Assembly: GCA_002313895.1 (NCBI GenBank)
Contig: DCAW01000104.1
Coordinates: 1,925-8,018, forward strand
Origin: Dehalococcoidia bacterium UBA1123
GTDB lineage: Bacteria; Chloroflexota; Dehalococcoidia; Lucifugimonadales; UBA1123
Direction of reading: 5' to 3'
DNA length: 6,094 bases
The first letter of the stretch is position 1. Each line of letters begins with the position of its first letter. Position numbers and translations under genes: made by a program. Under the pieces are notes generated by a model. It had not been told where the DNA came from, did no database searches, and was given only the letters and a program-made list of their open reading frames with translations. Below are positions 5,384 through 6,094 of this stretch, piece by piece.

Positions 5384-6094
5384 TCAGGATGTGGCGCTCA
5401 CAGGCTCTTCGGCGAACTCTGGCATCACTTGGTTTGCGAACATCTCGATGCACCGCATCGTTTTGTCCGGGTCCAGTCCCGCGGCCCCGAACTTGCCGAA
5501 GATTCGGTTGATCCCCTTTGACCTGAGAATCTCGATTCGTTCGCACACCACTTCGGGAGTGCCCACAAGCGGACGAATTCCCTCTTCTCTCGCCCGTTCC
5601 GCGGCTAGCTGCCGATCCCTATCACGATGGACCCAGTGCTTGTAGTTCTCGGGGATATTGCCATCTTTATCGGCGGGATTGCCGATCCTATAAAATTCTT
5701 CGTTGATCTGAGCTTCCAGCCCCTTGATGTCGTTCTCGGCCTCCTCCATCGTGGGGGCCACGTACACGCTGGCGCTCACCGGCAGATCAATGTGTTCATG
5801 GGGCCGTCCGTAATGTTCCATGCGCTCGTGCCACATCTGCACGACTCTGGGCGTCTGGCCGATGGTCGTGGTTGGTCCACCGACCAAAATTGGCACGCCT
5901 ATACTGGCTGCGTAATCAACGCTCTCAGGACTGGTGCTGACAGCGATATAAATTGGAGGCCCCGGTTTCTGGATTGGCTTTGGTATCACCCAGATGTCTT
6001 CGATATCCACATAATCGCCCTTGTAGGTCGTCGGGCCATCTTCCCAGCACTTCATGACGACGTCCAGGTGCTCTTTGAACATCTTCCTGGATTG
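5384..6094 (-). CDS. Luciferase-like (LLM class) flavin-dependent monooxygenase, C-terminal part
   Basis: The minus-strand frame is open through the right edge: four codons (Q-S-R-K) precede the first Met (6082-6080), and the following F-K-E-H-L-D-V-V matches an internal helix of the family, so that Met is not the start. About 236 residues are visible; family members usually have 330-380, so roughly the first third, including part of the flavin-binding barrel, is missing. Family marks are Y-K-G-D-Y followed by I-P-K-P-I-Q-K-P-G-P-P-I-Y-I-A on one barrel strand, A-A-S-I-G-V-P-I-L-V-G-G, and near the end G-T-P-E-V-V-C-E-R-I followed by I-N-R-I-F-G and M-F-A-N-Q-V-M-P-E-F. These enzymes use reduced FMN (or F420) and, for monooxygenases, O2; examples oxidise aldehydes, alkanesulfonates, nitrilotriacetate or long-chain alkanes. 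The substrate and the cofactor choice cannot be decided here. It is the upstream member of a probable minus-strand operon with the GNAT gene. Confidence 0.88.
   Translation of the reverse strand, partial: QSRKMFKEHLDVVMKCWEDGPTTYKGDYVDIEDIWVIPKPIQKPGPPIYIAVSTSPESVDYAASIGVPILVGGPTTTIGQTPRVVQMWHERMEHYGRPHEHIDLPVSASVYVAPTMEEAENDIKGLEAQINEEFYRIGNPADKDGNIPENYKHWVHRDRDRQLAAERAREEGIRPLVGTPEVVCERIEILRSKGINRIFGKFGAAGLDPDKTMRCIEMFANQVMPEFAEEPVSATS

Noticed and set aside
5204..5521. Plus-strand open frame of 105 codons spanning the gap between the two minus-strand genes
   Set aside because: It overlaps the start of the GNAT gene and the end of the monooxygenase gene, both well supported, and its product resembles nothing recognisable.
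6080..6082. ATG as the start of the flavin monooxygenase gene
   Set aside because: The frame stays open to the window edge and the residues around this Met match the interior of the family, with about a third of the usual length missing; the true start must lie beyond the window.

Overview
This 6,094-base window is densely coding and moderately GC-rich. It holds four complete genes on the plus strand, one complete gene and one edge-truncated gene on the minus strand, and the tail of another plus-strand gene at the left edge. I see no rRNA, tRNA, CRISPR array, insertion sequence or phage gene. The content (tandem enolase-superfamily paralogues, a divergent short-chain dehydrogenase, a luciferase-like flavin monooxygenase and a GNAT protein) is what I would expect from a free-living bacterium rich in oxidative and sugar-acid catabolism. 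It resembles the expanded enolase-superfamily and flavin-monooxygenase repertoire described for SAR202-type Chloroflexota. That assignment is an inference from gene content, not something the sequence proves.

Layout, left to right. Positions 3-158 are the C-terminal end of an unrecognised protein. A 123-bp spacer with a possible promoter follows. Two adjacent enolase-superfamily genes (282-1427 and 1463-2605) come next. Both carry the D-x-H, E, E and His-Asp residues of galactonate-dehydratase-type enzymes, and they look like an old tandem duplication. After a 103-bp spacer lies a short-chain dehydrogenase/reductase homologue (2709-3500) whose cofactor-binding motif is intact but whose Asn, Tyr and Lys catalytic residues are replaced. 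A 91-bp spacer with a 10-bp stem-loop then precedes a protein-tyrosine-phosphatase-like gene (3592-4344) with an intact HCTAGKDRTG loop.

This phosphatase gene converges, with a 24-bp gap, on a minus-strand pair: a luciferase-like monooxygenase (running off the right edge, 6094-5384) followed 46 bp downstream by a GNAT acetyltransferase (5337-4369).

How they may work together: the two dehydratase-like enzymes and the SDR could form a small catabolic unit, with acid sugars dehydrated to 2-keto-3-deoxy acids and an SDR-fold protein acting on a related substrate. The phosphatase might belong to the same unit or be separately expressed. The minus-strand pair looks like an independent transcription unit. 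Nothing here is clearly a new defence or mobile system. The most unusual single item is the SDR with the degenerate active site.
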